Source of the DNA: Enterobacter sp. Cy-643
GTDB taxonomy: Bacteria; Pseudomonadota; Gammaproteobacteria; Enterobacterales; Enterobacteriaceae
DNA: 64,000 nucleotides
Direction: 5' to 3'
Assembly: GCF_011752815.1 (NCBI RefSeq)
Contig: NZ_VWWV01000002.1
Span: 496,001 to 560,000, forward strand
Of the stretch, positions 30,701 through 39,335 are shown in pieces (the first letter of the stretch is position 1; each line of letters opens with the position of its first letter). Below the pieces are notes generated by a model. The model worked only from the letters and a program-made list of their open reading frames with translations. It did no database searches and was not told the origin of the DNA. The translations under genes were made by a program, and so were the position numbers.

Positions 30701-33244
30701 AAACGAGGTCCGAACCTGCTTGCCGTCCTGCCCGGTCTGGCCGAGGAAGTTCACCTCGCGTTTGAAGGTGATTCCGGTGCCCGGCAGGCGCCAGTCTTTT
30801 GACGCTTTCGTCAGGCGCTCGTAGTTCTGGCGCGCCATGTTGGGCTCCGCCACCGGCGCGGTAGCCGGGTCGCCTTTTTCCCAGCCCCCGGCTTTGAAGA
30901 CAAACGTATTGCCCTGCTTGTCGAGGGCGCTGACTTGCCCCTTAGCCGAGGTTTGCAGCGCGGTGAGTTCAGGCTGGCTGCCGTCCTCATTTGCCGGCAG
31001 AGTGGCTTTCGCTAATCCGTCGGCTTTGCCGCTGCTCCAGCCGTTTTCCGGCAGGCTGAACAGGCTCCCCTCTTTACTCAACAGCCAAAGCTGCTTGTCT
31101 TCACCGAGGGCGAGATCGCTGACTTTTGCCGCCTCTTCTTTCCCCGCGCTGCCGGGTACCAGCTTCTCAATTTGCTCCTGCAGAGCCGCCTGGCTGAGGG
31201 TCTGGGTGGCACGCTGATTGCGGCGAGTGGTGGTGTCTATCTGGTGGAAGCCGATATCGCCTTTTTCGTTCACCGCCAGGTAGCGGCGGCTGTCAATCGC
31301 CGTGAACGCCTGCGCTTTCTCCGCTTTGTCCAACCCGGCCGTGGCCAGATCGGCGCTTACGCTTTTGGTCACCTGCGGCAGCGCAAAAACGTTGCTGCCG
31401 TGATCGACTTTGTTGCTGCTCAGGTTCACCTTGAGCCGCTTCAGTTCGCCGTCTTTCATCAGCCACGGCTGGCCGTCCAGGCCGCACTGTAGCTTGTCGG
31501 CTTTTTCGTCGGAAGCGGCCCACAGGCCGGTGGTTTCGTTGAAGTAATGGACTTTGCCGTCGTGCAAAGCCAGCTTGCCGAGCCGCCCGAGATCCACCAC
31601 ATCATGGGCGGCAGGCGTGACCTGCGGCAGCCCTTTTTGGTAGTCCAGCACCAGGCTGTCGCTGAGGTTCCAGCTGCTTTGCGGCTTGAGATCGCCGCCG
31701 TGCCAGTGGAAGGTAATAGCGTGCTTCTGGTCGTACTTATCCTTCACGATAAGGTGCAGGCGATCGGTTTCATCGGCCAGCATATCTTCGATTCGCGCGC
31801 CATCTTCAACGGTCGCAGCCACGTATTGCGTGATGTTATCCAGCAGCGGCTTGTGCCGGGCTTCCCCAAAGGTCAGCGCCGTGCTCTGTGCATCAGGTTT
31901 ATCACCGCAGTGCAGCCGGCCATTGTTATCCAGCGCAAACAGCAACGGGCCGTGCAGCGCCGTTTTCTTCAGCGTCATGTTCTCGGGCAGCGTCAGCATT
32001 TTGGGCTGGGGATCGGTCGCCGCCAGGTTGGCCACATAGGCCACCTGCGGTTTCTTCTCGTCGTCGCTCAGCAGCACCAGAGCATCGCGCTTCGGGCCTA
32101 CCGCATAGTGATCGATTTTGTGCTCAAAATTGACCTTGATCGTGTCACCCACGGCGCTGCCAAGCTGTTTGTCGTCGTTCACCCGCCACAGCATGCCGTC
32201 GCTCTGACGCGACAGGGAGGAGAGTTTGTCGTCCTCGCCGGAGAGCGATTGCCAGGCGTTGGCGGCGCTGTCAAAGCTATAGAGTTTTTTGTCGTGCAGA
32301 CGGTAGCGCGTGCCGTCGCCGTCGGTGACGCTGTCCGTCAGGCGATCGCGGATGCCCGTTTCCGGCAGGCGCACCTTATCACCGCCAATCTCGACGGTCT
32401 GGCGATCGTGCCAGGAAAGATGTTGCTCGGCGGGCGCCAGGCTTTGGCGGCGCATAAATCCCCGATGGGGATGATGTACTTCCCGCCACTCCACTTTTTG
32501 CTGACTGTGGCTAAGGGCAATAAACGCGCCGGGCTGGCTGCGCAGCGTCATCAGCCGCCCTTCTTTATCCAGCAAAACATGCTGATGGCCGTCGTCGCTG
32601 GCCAGGTGGTTTTGATAACGCAGGCGGTCATGGCCGATGGTTTTTTCCAACAAGGCTTGCAAAGGTGCTGATGTCGCGGGCGTATCAATCTCCAGCCGCC
32701 CTTTTTTATCCAGCGACAGCCGGGTTTCCAGCAGCATGTTCTTTTCAGGCTCAATCTCCGGCGGCAGCTCGGCAAAATGGCTGCCGGGCGTCCCGACTTC
32801 ATTACTGGGGATGGCGTTCGGGTCGGACACATCCGGCTGACTATAAACGCTGGCGGAACTGGCACTGGGCTGGCTGTAAAGGCTTGGACTGGTGGCACGA
32901 GAAGCGCTGGCCTGGCTATAGAGACTTGGGCTGCTGGCGCGAGAAGCGCTTGCCGTGACGGGAATGGTGATTTGCGCGGCTTCTTGTCCGCCGCGATGTC
33001 GCCCTAAAAAGCGGCTGAACATCCCTTTTTGCGAGGTTTGCGTATTTGCCGCACTCTGCCTTAATCCACCGGGAGGCAGCGTAGCGCCAGCCTCGACGTG
33101 CAGTGAACCGGACGCGGTTTGCGTGGGTGGCACCTTGCCTTGTTTTATCGCTGAGGCGCGTGACCGCCCCTGCTGTAAATCGGTAATTTCACGGTCGCTA
33201 ATGGCTCGCCCTGGCTTGATAAAAGCCGATATTCCTAATCCCAT
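27758..33244 (-). CDS. dspE: DspE (DspA/E), AvrE-family type III effector
   Basis: 1828 residues, within a few residues of Erwinia amylovora DspE as I recall it. The N-terminal about 150 residues are disordered and Ser-rich with three imperfect SASRASSPSLYSQ repeats (residues 99-136). The middle section contains repeated short strands (for example LLDKEGRLMTLRSQPG, DNNGRLHCGD, LLSKEGSLFSLPENGW) that fit the beta-propeller, followed by the conserved C-terminal half. AvrE-family effectors make pores or channels in the host plasma membrane and cause water-soaking and suppressed defence. A perfect hrp box is upstream and the chaperone dspF is downstream. Confidence 0.96.
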   Translation of the reverse strand: MGLGISAFIKPGRAISDREITDLQQGRSRASAIKQGKVPPTQTASGSLHVEAGATLPPGGLRQSAANTQTSQKGMFSRFLGRHRGGQEAAQITIPVTASASRASSPSLYSQASASRATSPSLYSQPSASSASVYSQPDVSDPNAIPSNEVGTPGSHFAELPPEIEPEKNMLLETRLSLDKKGRLEIDTPATSAPLQALLEKTIGHDRLRYQNHLASDDGHQHVLLDKEGRLMTLRSQPGAFIALSHSQQKVEWREVHHPHRGFMRRQSLAPAEQHLSWHDRQTVEIGGDKVRLPETGIRDRLTDSVTDGDGTRYRLHDKKLYSFDSAANAWQSLSGEDDKLSSLSRQSDGMLWRVNDDKQLGSAVGDTIKVNFEHKIDHYAVGPKRDALVLLSDDEKKPQVAYVANLAATDPQPKMLTLPENMTLKKTALHGPLLFALDNNGRLHCGDKPDAQSTALTFGEARHKPLLDNITQYVAATVEDGARIEDMLADETDRLHLIVKDKYDQKHAITFHWHGGDLKPQSSWNLSDSLVLDYQKGLPQVTPAAHDVVDLGRLGKLALHDGKVHYFNETTGLWAASDEKADKLQCGLDGQPWLMKDGELKRLKVNLSSNKVDHGSNVFALPQVTKSVSADLATAGLDKAEKAQAFTAIDSRRYLAVNEKGDIGFHQIDTTTRRNQRATQTLSQAALQEQIEKLVPGSAGKEEAAKVSDLALGEDKQLWLLSKEGSLFSLPENGWSSGKADGLAKATLPANEDGSQPELTALQTSAKGQVSALDKQGNTFVFKAGGWEKGDPATAPVAEPNMARQNYERLTKASKDWRLPGTGITFKREVNFLGQTGQDGKQVRTSFRTRLSTFAFRPSLEWPRPIKTAAYSIQHRYAGREGLKDVYQQQGDLTQRLKALSQQPGRSAPRPGLSQRLDIMSGETARQWQPQEKALLEEMSSFARQLSDSSTHYCEQIGQHYGVRDERRQEATPSRFGLNHSQSGVLNPSSSRQDNLTGQLNELLRRYPADKSNHAGAIIAGLEARQITLNHQKEQVPMGRQRDIHDDIGLVKSRVMLDVLTLKSLHDSVDELQQASLLNEPQRSAKMKEIAANVARLRDSEWGGNVIKTVTTQGFGNHKSLEANYDAIKAMTKAFSKENHGVNINTKTVMQAENQREMQDKMVSTVLSLESGENLAFSRTYGASATATVAPGTQVVAGVGGKVGADRGYTLSFSRGDTGINVSFGRTGAVSATGIVGVGYNVLTDYNKTHKVYLDGDHKHPLSQGVRLGGGVTLGGQLQSQHGVSFELAEHEIPGFIEQLSSGTLDPLAFLNRGANHSVKSGATQSFSVDINAAALASVGFPFTDSHEKDFPTSARLGGGVYANTNLLAGSRERTDSRNAEGQGVSHSDHRLRAFNQMSAGANIAIPVSTTLQPKHKDPFSVGVGVGASVQLSINNRTTHSLTVDLKNAQPVEGVHLEKLMTTLGKQFTDSASTQLLAKLKEEPKEGELPISVADKLSQLDAHFTRWYPPADNAKARRPLLDTLQQLTARQQQADSLSVQNPPPEPTKAEVDALIVGLRGEFTDLASRQLLDELMPAEGAPRLPMSAGERLGKLENHFARFIPPSRHHELTGNGPQAALQSLQQTVRQQNAVLNQQQLVNKAEYQSTYKNLSRIDNNGLFHFMRHFMEGEFSPSNADRITQMMGEDYRLKALLRGLQDNSSSQAVVSLELKTKPREKLADQWANHTVTQDSIVDLLKDRDKLRLKSIAFTKTQSKSDGFSTPSFLLGGANGVSLSMNENLGTINFSYGDDDSAPLSYTVDGGVAQAEKEVKSALQDAAEAGFMVKGG

Positions 33245-33283
33245 GCTGTTACCCCTTAACAGTCAAACACGTTCTCCGCTTAG

Positions 33284-33311
33284 TCAGTGGTGGGAATTCG
33301 GTTCCGGTTCC
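33284..33311 (-). promoter_or_regulatory. hrp box of dspEF
   Basis: Minus strand GGAACC-N15-CCACTGA, perfect. The -35 hexamer is directly repeated (GGAACCGGAACC); only the upstream copy has 15-bp spacing. Located 40 bp before dspE. Confidence 0.92.
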
Positions 33312-33531
33312 AGACTAAATTTTCTTTAACCCTATGTAAAAAATTGAAAAACCAGACACAGCAAGGGTTTCAGGCTGGTTTAACGTTAAAATAAATTCAG
33401 AAAAAACCGATAGCCCTGCCGTTTATGGCCGGAGAAAAAGCGGGAATATCGCGGCAGATTGACCCATGACAAGGTCGGTGGAAGGCGTCGCTCTCTATAA
33501 TCGGCCTCCTTCCGCACAGGGGTAAATAACC

Positions 33532-34653
33532 GTGGATTATCAACTCAATTTCAACTGGCCAGCGTTTATGGAAACTTACTGGCAGAAAAAGCCGGTGGTG
33601 CTCAAAAACGCGCTGCCTGATTTTGTCGACCCTATTACGCCCGACGAACTTGCCGGCCTGGCGATGGAAAATGAAGTCGACAGCAGGCTGGTGAGTTTTA
33701 AAGAGGGAAAATGGCACGCCAGCAATGGTCCCTTTGAGCACTTTGATAATCTCGGTGAGACCGGCTGGTCGCTGCTGGCCCAGGCCGTTAACCACTGGCA
33801 CGAACCCGCCGCCGCGCTGGTGCGCCCTTTCCGCGTGCTGCCGGACTGGCGGCTGGACGATTTGATGATTTCGTTTTCCGTACCGGGCGGCGGCGTGGGC
33901 CCGCATATCGACAACTATGACGTGTTTATTATCCAGGGCATGGGCAGCCGCCGCTGGCGCGTGGGCGATAAACTGCCGCTGAAGCAGTTTTGTCCGCACC
34001 CGGCGCTGCTGCACGTTGAGCCGTTCACGCCGATCATCGACGAGGATTTAGCCCCCGGCGATATCCTCTACATTCCGCCGGGCTTCCCACACGACGGCTT
34101 TACCCACGAAACGGCCCTGAACTATTCAGTTGGCTTCCGCGGGCCAAACAGCCGCGACTTGATCAGCAGCTTTGCCGATTACGTGCTGGAAAATGACCTC
34201 GGCGGCGATCACTACAGCGACCCGGACCTCACCTGCCGGGCAAACCCTGGCAAAGTAGAAAACTACGAGCTGGAACGCCTGCGCGACATGATGACGGCGT
34301 TGATTAGCCAGCCGGATGCCTTCAACCAGTGGTTCGGCAGCTTTGTGACCACGCCGCGGCACGAGCTGGATATTGCTTCTGCAGAGCCACCTTACGAGCC
34401 CGAAGAAGTGGCCGCCGCGCTGGCCGGTGGAGAAGAGCTGATTCGCCTGAGCGGGCTGCGGGTATTGCAGGTTGGCGAGGGTTTCTTCGTCAACAGCGAA
34501 CCGCTGGACGTTAGCCATCAGGCCGCCGCCGTGTCAATGTGCCGCTATACCCGGCTGACCAAAACGGAGCTGGGTGCCGCCGTGGAGGATGACGAATTTA
34601 TCCGCCAGCTGACGGCGCTGATTAATCAGGGGTACTGGTACTTCGAGGATTAA
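33532..34653 (+). CDS. roxA: RoxA (YcfD), ribosomal protein L16 arginine hydroxylase
   Basis: 373 residues, GTG start, AGGGG upstream. JmjC/cupin 2-oxoglutarate/Fe(II) oxygenase with metal ligands His125, Asp127 (GPHIDNYD) and His187 (GFPHDG), at the same positions as in E. coli YcfD. It hydroxylates an arginine of 50S protein L16. The sequence follows the E. coli protein throughout (for example AGLAMENEVDSRLVS, SFSVPGGGVGPH). It is a core gene and marks the right edge of the Hrp island. In E. coli it is not beside mlrA. Confidence 0.96.
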   Translation: MDYQLNFNWPAFMETYWQKKPVVLKNALPDFVDPITPDELAGLAMENEVDSRLVSFKEGKWHASNGPFEHFDNLGETGWSLLAQAVNHWHEPAAALVRPFRVLPDWRLDDLMISFSVPGGGVGPHIDNYDVFIIQGMGSRRWRVGDKLPLKQFCPHPALLHVEPFTPIIDEDLAPGDILYIPPGFPHDGFTHETALNYSVGFRGPNSRDLISSFADYVLENDLGGDHYSDPDLTCRANPGKVENYELERLRDMMTALISQPDAFNQWFGSFVTTPRHELDIASAEPPYEPEEVAAALAGGEELIRLSGLRVLQVGEGFFVNSEPLDVSHQAAAVSMCRYTRLTKTELGAAVEDDEFIRQLTALINQGYWYFED

Positions 34654-34728
34654 GTTTTCCCGCCTGAAAACCTGGCTGCTTAAGGCCGGGTTTCACGGGA
34701 GCACCTGCCACTGAGTGACAAATAAGCC

Positions 34729-35343
34729 CTATGAAGGATCGGCTCAAGTTCCGTTCACCCGAAGATCTGTTTCCCCTGTACGTCCAGAGTACAGTGAACG
34801 TGTCAGGGGGCATTACGCCATGCCCCCTGACAACCCCCGGCGCCCGGCGAGCTCATCGCCGCTGAAGCGGTAAACCCACCGGCTATCACCCAAACATTCG
34901 GGGTCGTTCGCGATGCGTTCCCGACGATCGCTCTCTTTCGCTGTTCCCGACAGCTCAACCCCGCCTGAGTTGGGTCATCACCGGAGGCGATGAGAGCCGG
35001 GGACAACGGCGTAGCTGTGAGACTTACAGCTACCCAAACGTTCAGAGTGGCTGCGGGTTTAAAGCGAGGCACGGTTCCGGCTTAAATCGCCTCCGTTTTC
35101 TCTCCAACTGGCCAAGGTCCGGCCGTCGGGAACGGCCGGAGGCTGAGAGCGTCGGGAACGCATCTCAGCCGACCCAGGACTGGGAGATAAAACGGAGGTC
35201 TGCCGCTCACGCGGCCGATTTATTTGGCCGGGAGTCCGGGGTCTCGGGGGAATGACGGTGATTCCCCTGAGACGTTCACTGACTCTGTAATGACATACAA
35301 AACAGGGCTGGAAGTGAACGGAACTTGAGCCGCTCCTTCATAG
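34729..35343 (+). repeat. Long hairpin-rich dispersed repeat, copy 2 (longest inverted ends)
   Basis: 615 bp, flanked by 30-bp inverted ends with one mismatch that carry CTCAAGTTCCGTTCAC and its complement. Inside are a GTGAACG next to TCAGGGGGCAT-6-ATGCCCCCTGA, CCGCTGAAGCGG, CGGCCGT-CGGGA-ACGGCCG, CTGAGAGCGT...ACGCATCTCAG and GTCTC-GGGGAAT...ATTCCCC-TGAGAC followed by CGTTCAC. The motif CGTCGGGAACG or its complement occurs three times. It lies between roxA and mlrA; the rest of this 800-bp gap (34654-34728, 35344-35451) shows no gene. Confidence 0.85.
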
Positions 35344-35451
35344 AAAGTATTTGTGGCTAAGTACTGTAGAACAACGCCCCCCAATGAAGCCAAACTCACC
35401 AGAACTTACTACAGTTAGTAAGGGCCTCCCCTTAAGGTATCAGGTGACGTT

Positions 35452-36207
35452 ATGGCGCTTTATTCCATCGGAGAAGTGGCTGCGCTTTGCAATATTAATC
35501 CGGTAACTCTTCGGGCCTGGCAGCGGCGATACGGGTTGCTCAAACCTAAGCGAAGCGACGGCGGGCATTGCCTGTTTGACTCCGCCGACATCGAGCGGAT
35601 TCGCGAGATCCAAACCTGGATCGAGCAAGGCGTGCAGGTCAGCAAAGTCAAAGGACTGCTGAGCGGTGAAAACCGGGAAAAAGAACACGCCTGGGGAGAG
35701 CGGCAGGAAACGCTGCTGCGCCATCTGCAAAGCGGCAACCCCAACCTGCTCCGCGCCTGGATAGCCGACATTGGGCGTATCTATCCGGCGCACACGCTGG
35801 TGCAACATCTCTATCTTCCGCTGCGTCGCCGCCTTTACGGGCAGCAAATTGCGCTGTGCGCGCTGCTTAGCCTGCTGGACGGCGCTCTGATTAACTATAT
35901 TGCGATGTGTATTGCCACCGCGCGCAAGCAAAACGGCAGAGATGCTTTAGTCGTGGGCTGGAACGTGCAGGACACAACGCGGCTGTGGATGGCGGCGTGG
36001 ATTGCCAGCCAGCAAGGCTGGCGGGTCGACGTGCTGGCTAATTCGCTGAGCAGCCTGAAACCGGAGCTTTTTGACCGGCAAACGCTGCTGGTCTGGTGCG
36101 GGGACTGCCCCGGAGAACGGCAAATAGACCAGATTGCGTCGTGGCGCAGCGCAGGGCTGCCCGTTTTTGTGCTGGGTAACGTGGAGCGCAGACAGCCCAC
36201 GGACTGA
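35452..36207 (+). CDS. mlrA: MlrA, MerR-like activator of csgD (curli/biofilm)
   Basis: 251 residues. N-terminal MerR helix-turn-helix (MALYSIGEVAALCNINPVTLRAWQRRYGLL) and a degenerate effector domain closely matching E. coli MlrA (NYIAMCIATARKQNGRDALVVGWN, WIASQQGWR). MlrA activates csgD, and so curli and cellulose. The order mlrA-yohO-yehW is as in E. coli. A strong terminator follows. Confidence 0.95.
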   Translation: MALYSIGEVAALCNINPVTLRAWQRRYGLLKPKRSDGGHCLFDSADIERIREIQTWIEQGVQVSKVKGLLSGENREKEHAWGERQETLLRHLQSGNPNLLRAWIADIGRIYPAHTLVQHLYLPLRRRLYGQQIALCALLSLLDGALINYIAMCIATARKQNGRDALVVGWNVQDTTRLWMAAWIASQQGWRVDVLANSLSSLKPELFDRQTLLVWCGDCPGERQIDQIASWRSAGLPVFVLGNVERRQPTD

Positions 36208-36215
36208 CGGCAATA

Positions 36216-36244
36216 AAGAGGGAAAATGGGCTTTTTCCCCTCTT
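36216..36244 (+). terminator. Terminator of mlrA
   Basis: AAGAGGGAAAA-TGGGC-TTTTTCCCCTCTT stem-loop directly after the mlrA stop. Confidence 0.8.
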
Positions 36245-36315
36245 CGTCACAATCAAAGGTTCATTAACAACCCCGCTTCCCTTTATAATCGCTTCGTTAA
36301 CAAACGGAGCAACGG

Positions 36316-36423
36316 ATGAAACTGTCAAAAATGGCCCTTGTGGGCGGAATGCTGGTTATGGCGATCGGCGGCATTGGCGGCGTGATGCTGGTCGGCTACA
36401 TCGTTATTTTGCATGGCGCGTGA
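36316..36423 (+). CDS. yohO: YohO, small membrane protein
   Basis: 35 residues ([19 protein letters not shown], then [16 protein letters not shown]), one membrane helix. It matches E. coli YohO in size, in the GGIGGVML core and in place between mlrA and yehW. GGAG lies before the ATG. Its 3' end overlaps the end of yehW on the other strand by 20 bp. Function unknown. Confidence 0.88.
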   Translation: MKLSKMALVGGMLVMAIGGIGGVMLVGYIVILHGA

Positions 36424-37135
36424 CGTAACTTTCGAGGCGCTCAAACAGGCGGTCAGTGACAATTGCCGCCAGCGCCACCAGCACCGCGCCCTGAATCACA
36501 TATGCGGTATTAAAGCCGCTTAGCCCGATAATAATCGGTGACCCGAGCGTGTTAGCGCCCACGGTAGACGCAATCGTTGCGGTGCCGATATTAATAATCA
36601 CCGACGTCCTGATGCCCGCCAGAATAACCGGCGCGGCGAGCGGCAGCTCCACTTTCCGCAGCATTTGCCCTCGGCTCATGCCGATGCCAAGCGCAATCTC
36701 ACGCGCGGATTCAGGCACGGCGCCAATCCCCGCCAGCGTCCCCTGTAAAATCGGCAGCAGGCCGTAAATCACCAGCGCGATGATCGCCGGCTCTTGCCCG
36801 AACCCCATCACCGGCACCGCCACGGCTAAGACGGCCACCGGCGGAAAAGTTTGCCCGGCGGCGGTAATGGTCTCCACCAGCGAACGAAACTCCTCCCCCG
36901 CCGGACGCGTGACCAGAATCCCCAGCCCCACGCCAATCACCACCGCAACCACGCTGGAAATGCCCACCAGCGTTAAGTGCGCCAGCGCCAGAGAGACAAA
37001 GCTATCCTGCTGGTACATCGGCCGGGTCAGCTGCGGAAACAGCCAGCTAAACAGCCCGCTGGTGTAGGGCAGCAGCACCAACAGCGCAACAAAAAGCGCG
37101 ATAAGCCAAAGCAGAGGGTCACGCAGCAGGCGCAT
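36404..37135 (-). CDS. yehW: YehW, osmoprotectant ABC importer permease
   Basis: 243 residues from the ATG at 37135 ([14 protein letters not shown]), identical in length to E. coli YehW; the longer frame to 37195 lies inside yehX. Six or so hydrophobic segments and the permease EAA-type loop (ARE...[25 protein letters not shown]). Part of the YehZYXW (OsmU-like) importer, a low-affinity glycine-betaine system under RpoS control in E. coli. It overlaps yehX by 17 bp. Confidence 0.95.
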   Translation of the reverse strand: MRLLRDPLLWLIALFVALLVLLPYTSGLFSWLFPQLTRPMYQQDSFVSLALAHLTLVGISSVVAVVIGVGLGILVTRPAGEEFRSLVETITAAGQTFPPVAVLAVAVPVMGFGQEPAIIALVIYGLLPILQGTLAGIGAVPESAREIALGIGMSRGQMLRKVELPLAAPVILAGIRTSVIINIGTATIASTVGANTLGSPIIIGLSGFNTAYVIQGAVLVALAAIVTDRLFERLESYVTRHAK

Positions 37136-38066
37136 GTTCTCTCCTCCTGACCAGGTCGCTAAAGTGCAGCACGCCACAGGGCTGATTCCGGGCATCCACC
37201 ACCGGCAGTTTTTCGCACTGCCTGTCGATAAACAGCGAGAGCGCTTCGCGCAGCGTCATGTCTGCCCGAATAGGTTCCCCTTCCAGACGTTCATCGGCGC
37301 GAATGCTGTCCGCGACGTGGCGCAGCGAAAGCAGCCGGACGCCAAGCTCACTGCGGCCAAAGAAATCACGCACAAAGTCGTTGGCCGGGTTAGTCAGCAG
37401 CTCCAGCGGCGTTCCCTGCTGGATAACTTTGCCGCCGTCCATCAGCACGATGTTGTCGGCCAGCGTTAAGGCCTCGTCAATGTCGTGCGTCACCAGCACG
37501 ATGGTGCGCCCCAGCAGTTGATGAATGCGGATCATCTCCTGCTGCAGCGTCGCGCGGGTGACCGGGTCCAGCGCACCAAAAGGCTCGTCCATCAGCAGCA
37601 CTTCCGGGTCGGCCGCCAGCGCACGGGCCACGCCCACGCGCTGCTGCTGCCCGCCAGAAAGCTGGTGCGGATAACGGTCGCGGAACTGCGTGGCGTCCAG
37701 GCCTAACAGCTCCAGCAGCTCGTCAATACGTTCAGAGACTCTCGCCTTCGGCCACTTCAGCAGCTCAGGCACCGTGGCAATGTTCTGCGCCACCGTCCAG
37801 TGCGGGAACAGGCCGATGGACTGAATGGCGTAGCCCATGCGGCGGCGAAGCGCCTTCGGATCAAAGCTGCGGATTTCTTCCCCGGCAAAGCGAATGCGCC
37901 CTTCGTCGTGCTCTACCAGGCGGTTGATCATCTTCAGCGTGGTGGACTTTCCCGAGCCGGAGGTGCCGATCAGCACGGTGAATTGCCCTTCACGGATGTT
38001 CAGCGTCAAATCACTGACCGCCGCTTCGCCGTGGAAGTATTTGCTGACGCGATCGAACTCGATCAT
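37119..38066 (-). CDS. yehX: YehX, osmoprotectant ABC importer ATPase
   Basis: 315 residues. Walker [10 protein letters not shown], signature [16 protein letters not shown], Walker [13 protein letters not shown], switch His in [10 protein letters not shown]. The C-terminal about 60 residues form a CBS-like half-domain ([25 protein letters not shown]). It energises import by YehY/YehW. The start overlaps the yehY stop (TAATG). Confidence 0.95.
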   Translation of the reverse strand: MIEFDRVSKYFHGEAAVSDLTLNIREGQFTVLIGTSGSGKSTTLKMINRLVEHDEGRIRFAGEEIRSFDPKALRRRMGYAIQSIGLFPHWTVAQNIATVPELLKWPKARVSERIDELLELLGLDATQFRDRYPHQLSGGQQQRVGVARALAADPEVLLMDEPFGALDPVTRATLQQEMIRIHQLLGRTIVLVTHDIDEALTLADNIVLMDGGKVIQQGTPLELLTNPANDFVRDFFGRSELGVRLLSLRHVADSIRADERLEGEPIRADMTLREALSLFIDRQCEKLPVVDARNQPCGVLHFSDLVRRREHAPAA

Positions 38067-39217
38067 TATTTTGCCTCCAGCAGAGAAATAAACAGCTTAA
38101 ACAGCGCGTCGACGATCACCGCCAGGGCGATAACCGGCATCACGCCAAGCAGAACCAGATCCAGTGCGCTGCTCAACAGCCCCTGGAAAATAATCGAACC
38201 AAATCCACCCGCGCCAATCAGCGCGGCGATCACCGCCATGCCGATAGTCTGCACGCAGACCACACGCAGGCTGCGGAGCAGCACCGGCAACGCCAGCGGC
38301 ACTTCCGCTCGCCAAAAAATTTGCGCCCGCGACATGCCCATGCCTAATGCGCTTTCCACGATGTTGCGCGGCACCTGCTGCAAACCTGCGACTACGCCAC
38401 GCACCAGCGGCAAGAGCGCATAAAGTACCAGCGCAATCAGCGCAGGCGCGACGCCAATCCCGCTTACGCCTATTTTCCCCAGCCACGGCAGCCAGGCGGC
38501 AAGGCCCGCCAGTGGCGCAATAAGCAGGCCGAACAGCGCCACGGACGGCACCGTCTGAATGACGTTGAGCAGAGAAAACACGCCGGATTGCCAGGCCGGG
38601 CGGCGATAGCAAAGGAGTCCCAGCGGGACGCCAATCAGCAGCGCCGGAACCAGCGTACCGGCCAGCAGGGCCAGGTGGCGGCTCAGGGCATCGTCAAACA
38701 CGTCCTGGCGGTTGACATACTCCTTCATCAGCGAAAGATCGCTGAAGTAGCCAGTTGCCAGCAGCACAACGGGGACCGCCCAGATTTGCAGGTTCAGTAA
38801 TAGCCGCCACAAAGGGCTGGCCGTGAGTCGGTTAGCCGCATCGGCGCAAAGCAGCAGGCAAACCGCGAGCATTAGCCACAGGCCGCTGCCTGGGGAAGTG
38901 CGCGCGAGGGAACTGCCCTCAAGGGCAAGCTGGCTCGCGGTATGCCCCAGCAGTAATAACAGGCCGATAAACAGCAGTTCGCCGGTGACAATAATCACCA
39001 GCTGAGTGAGGGCGCGGCCGGGTGCCAGCGTCAGGCCAGCCAGCATGAGAAAAGGAATCGCCAGCCAGTAATGCAGCGTGCCGGGCAACTGGGTGATACC
39101 CAGCGGCTCGCCGGAAACCAGGCGGTTAGGCGCGTTGTTGATGATGGGGAGTAACATCAAGGCGGCCGCCAGCAGTAACACCAGCAGCAGCAGTACCCTG
39201 TTATGAATTTTTAGCAA
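38066..39217 (-). CDS. yehY: YehY, osmoprotectant ABC importer permease
   Basis: 383 residues, longer than YehW because of an extra N-terminal membrane region of about 170 residues, as in E. coli. BPD_transp_1 domain in the second half with the loop [25 protein letters not shown]. Second gene of the yehZYXW operon, 118 bp after yehZ with a hairpin in the gap. Confidence 0.95.
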   Translation of the reverse strand: MLKIHNRVLLLLVLLLAAALMLLPIINNAPNRLVSGEPLGITQLPGTLHYWLAIPFLMLAGLTLAPGRALTQLVIIVTGELLFIGLLLLLGHTASQLALEGSSLARTSPGSGLWLMLAVCLLLCADAANRLTASPLWRLLLNLQIWAVPVVLLATGYFSDLSLMKEYVNRQDVFDDALSRHLALLAGTLVPALLIGVPLGLLCYRRPAWQSGVFSLLNVIQTVPSVALFGLLIAPLAGLAAWLPWLGKIGVSGIGVAPALIALVLYALLPLVRGVVAGLQQVPRNIVESALGMGMSRAQIFWRAEVPLALPVLLRSLRVVCVQTIGMAVIAALIGAGGFGSIIFQGLLSSALDLVLLGVMPVIALAVIVDALFKLFISLLEAK

Positions 39218-39240
39218 ACGTCATTCCAGCAGATTGATGA

Positions 39241-39274
39241 CAAACAGCCGACAACCGGCGTTGTCGACTGTTTG
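39241..39274 (-). terminator. Intra-operon hairpin between yehZ and yehY
   Basis: Minus strand CAAACAG-TCGACAAC...GTTGTCG-GCTGTTTG, about 15-bp stem with one bulge and no T-run. It probably stabilises or attenuates the mRNA so that the binding protein YehZ is made in excess over the permeases (inference). Confidence 0.55.
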
Positions 39275-39335
39275 AGGCTGACCAGTTGACGACGTGCATG
39301 TCGGGCTTTGCAGCACACTGCGCGCCGTCAGCGGA

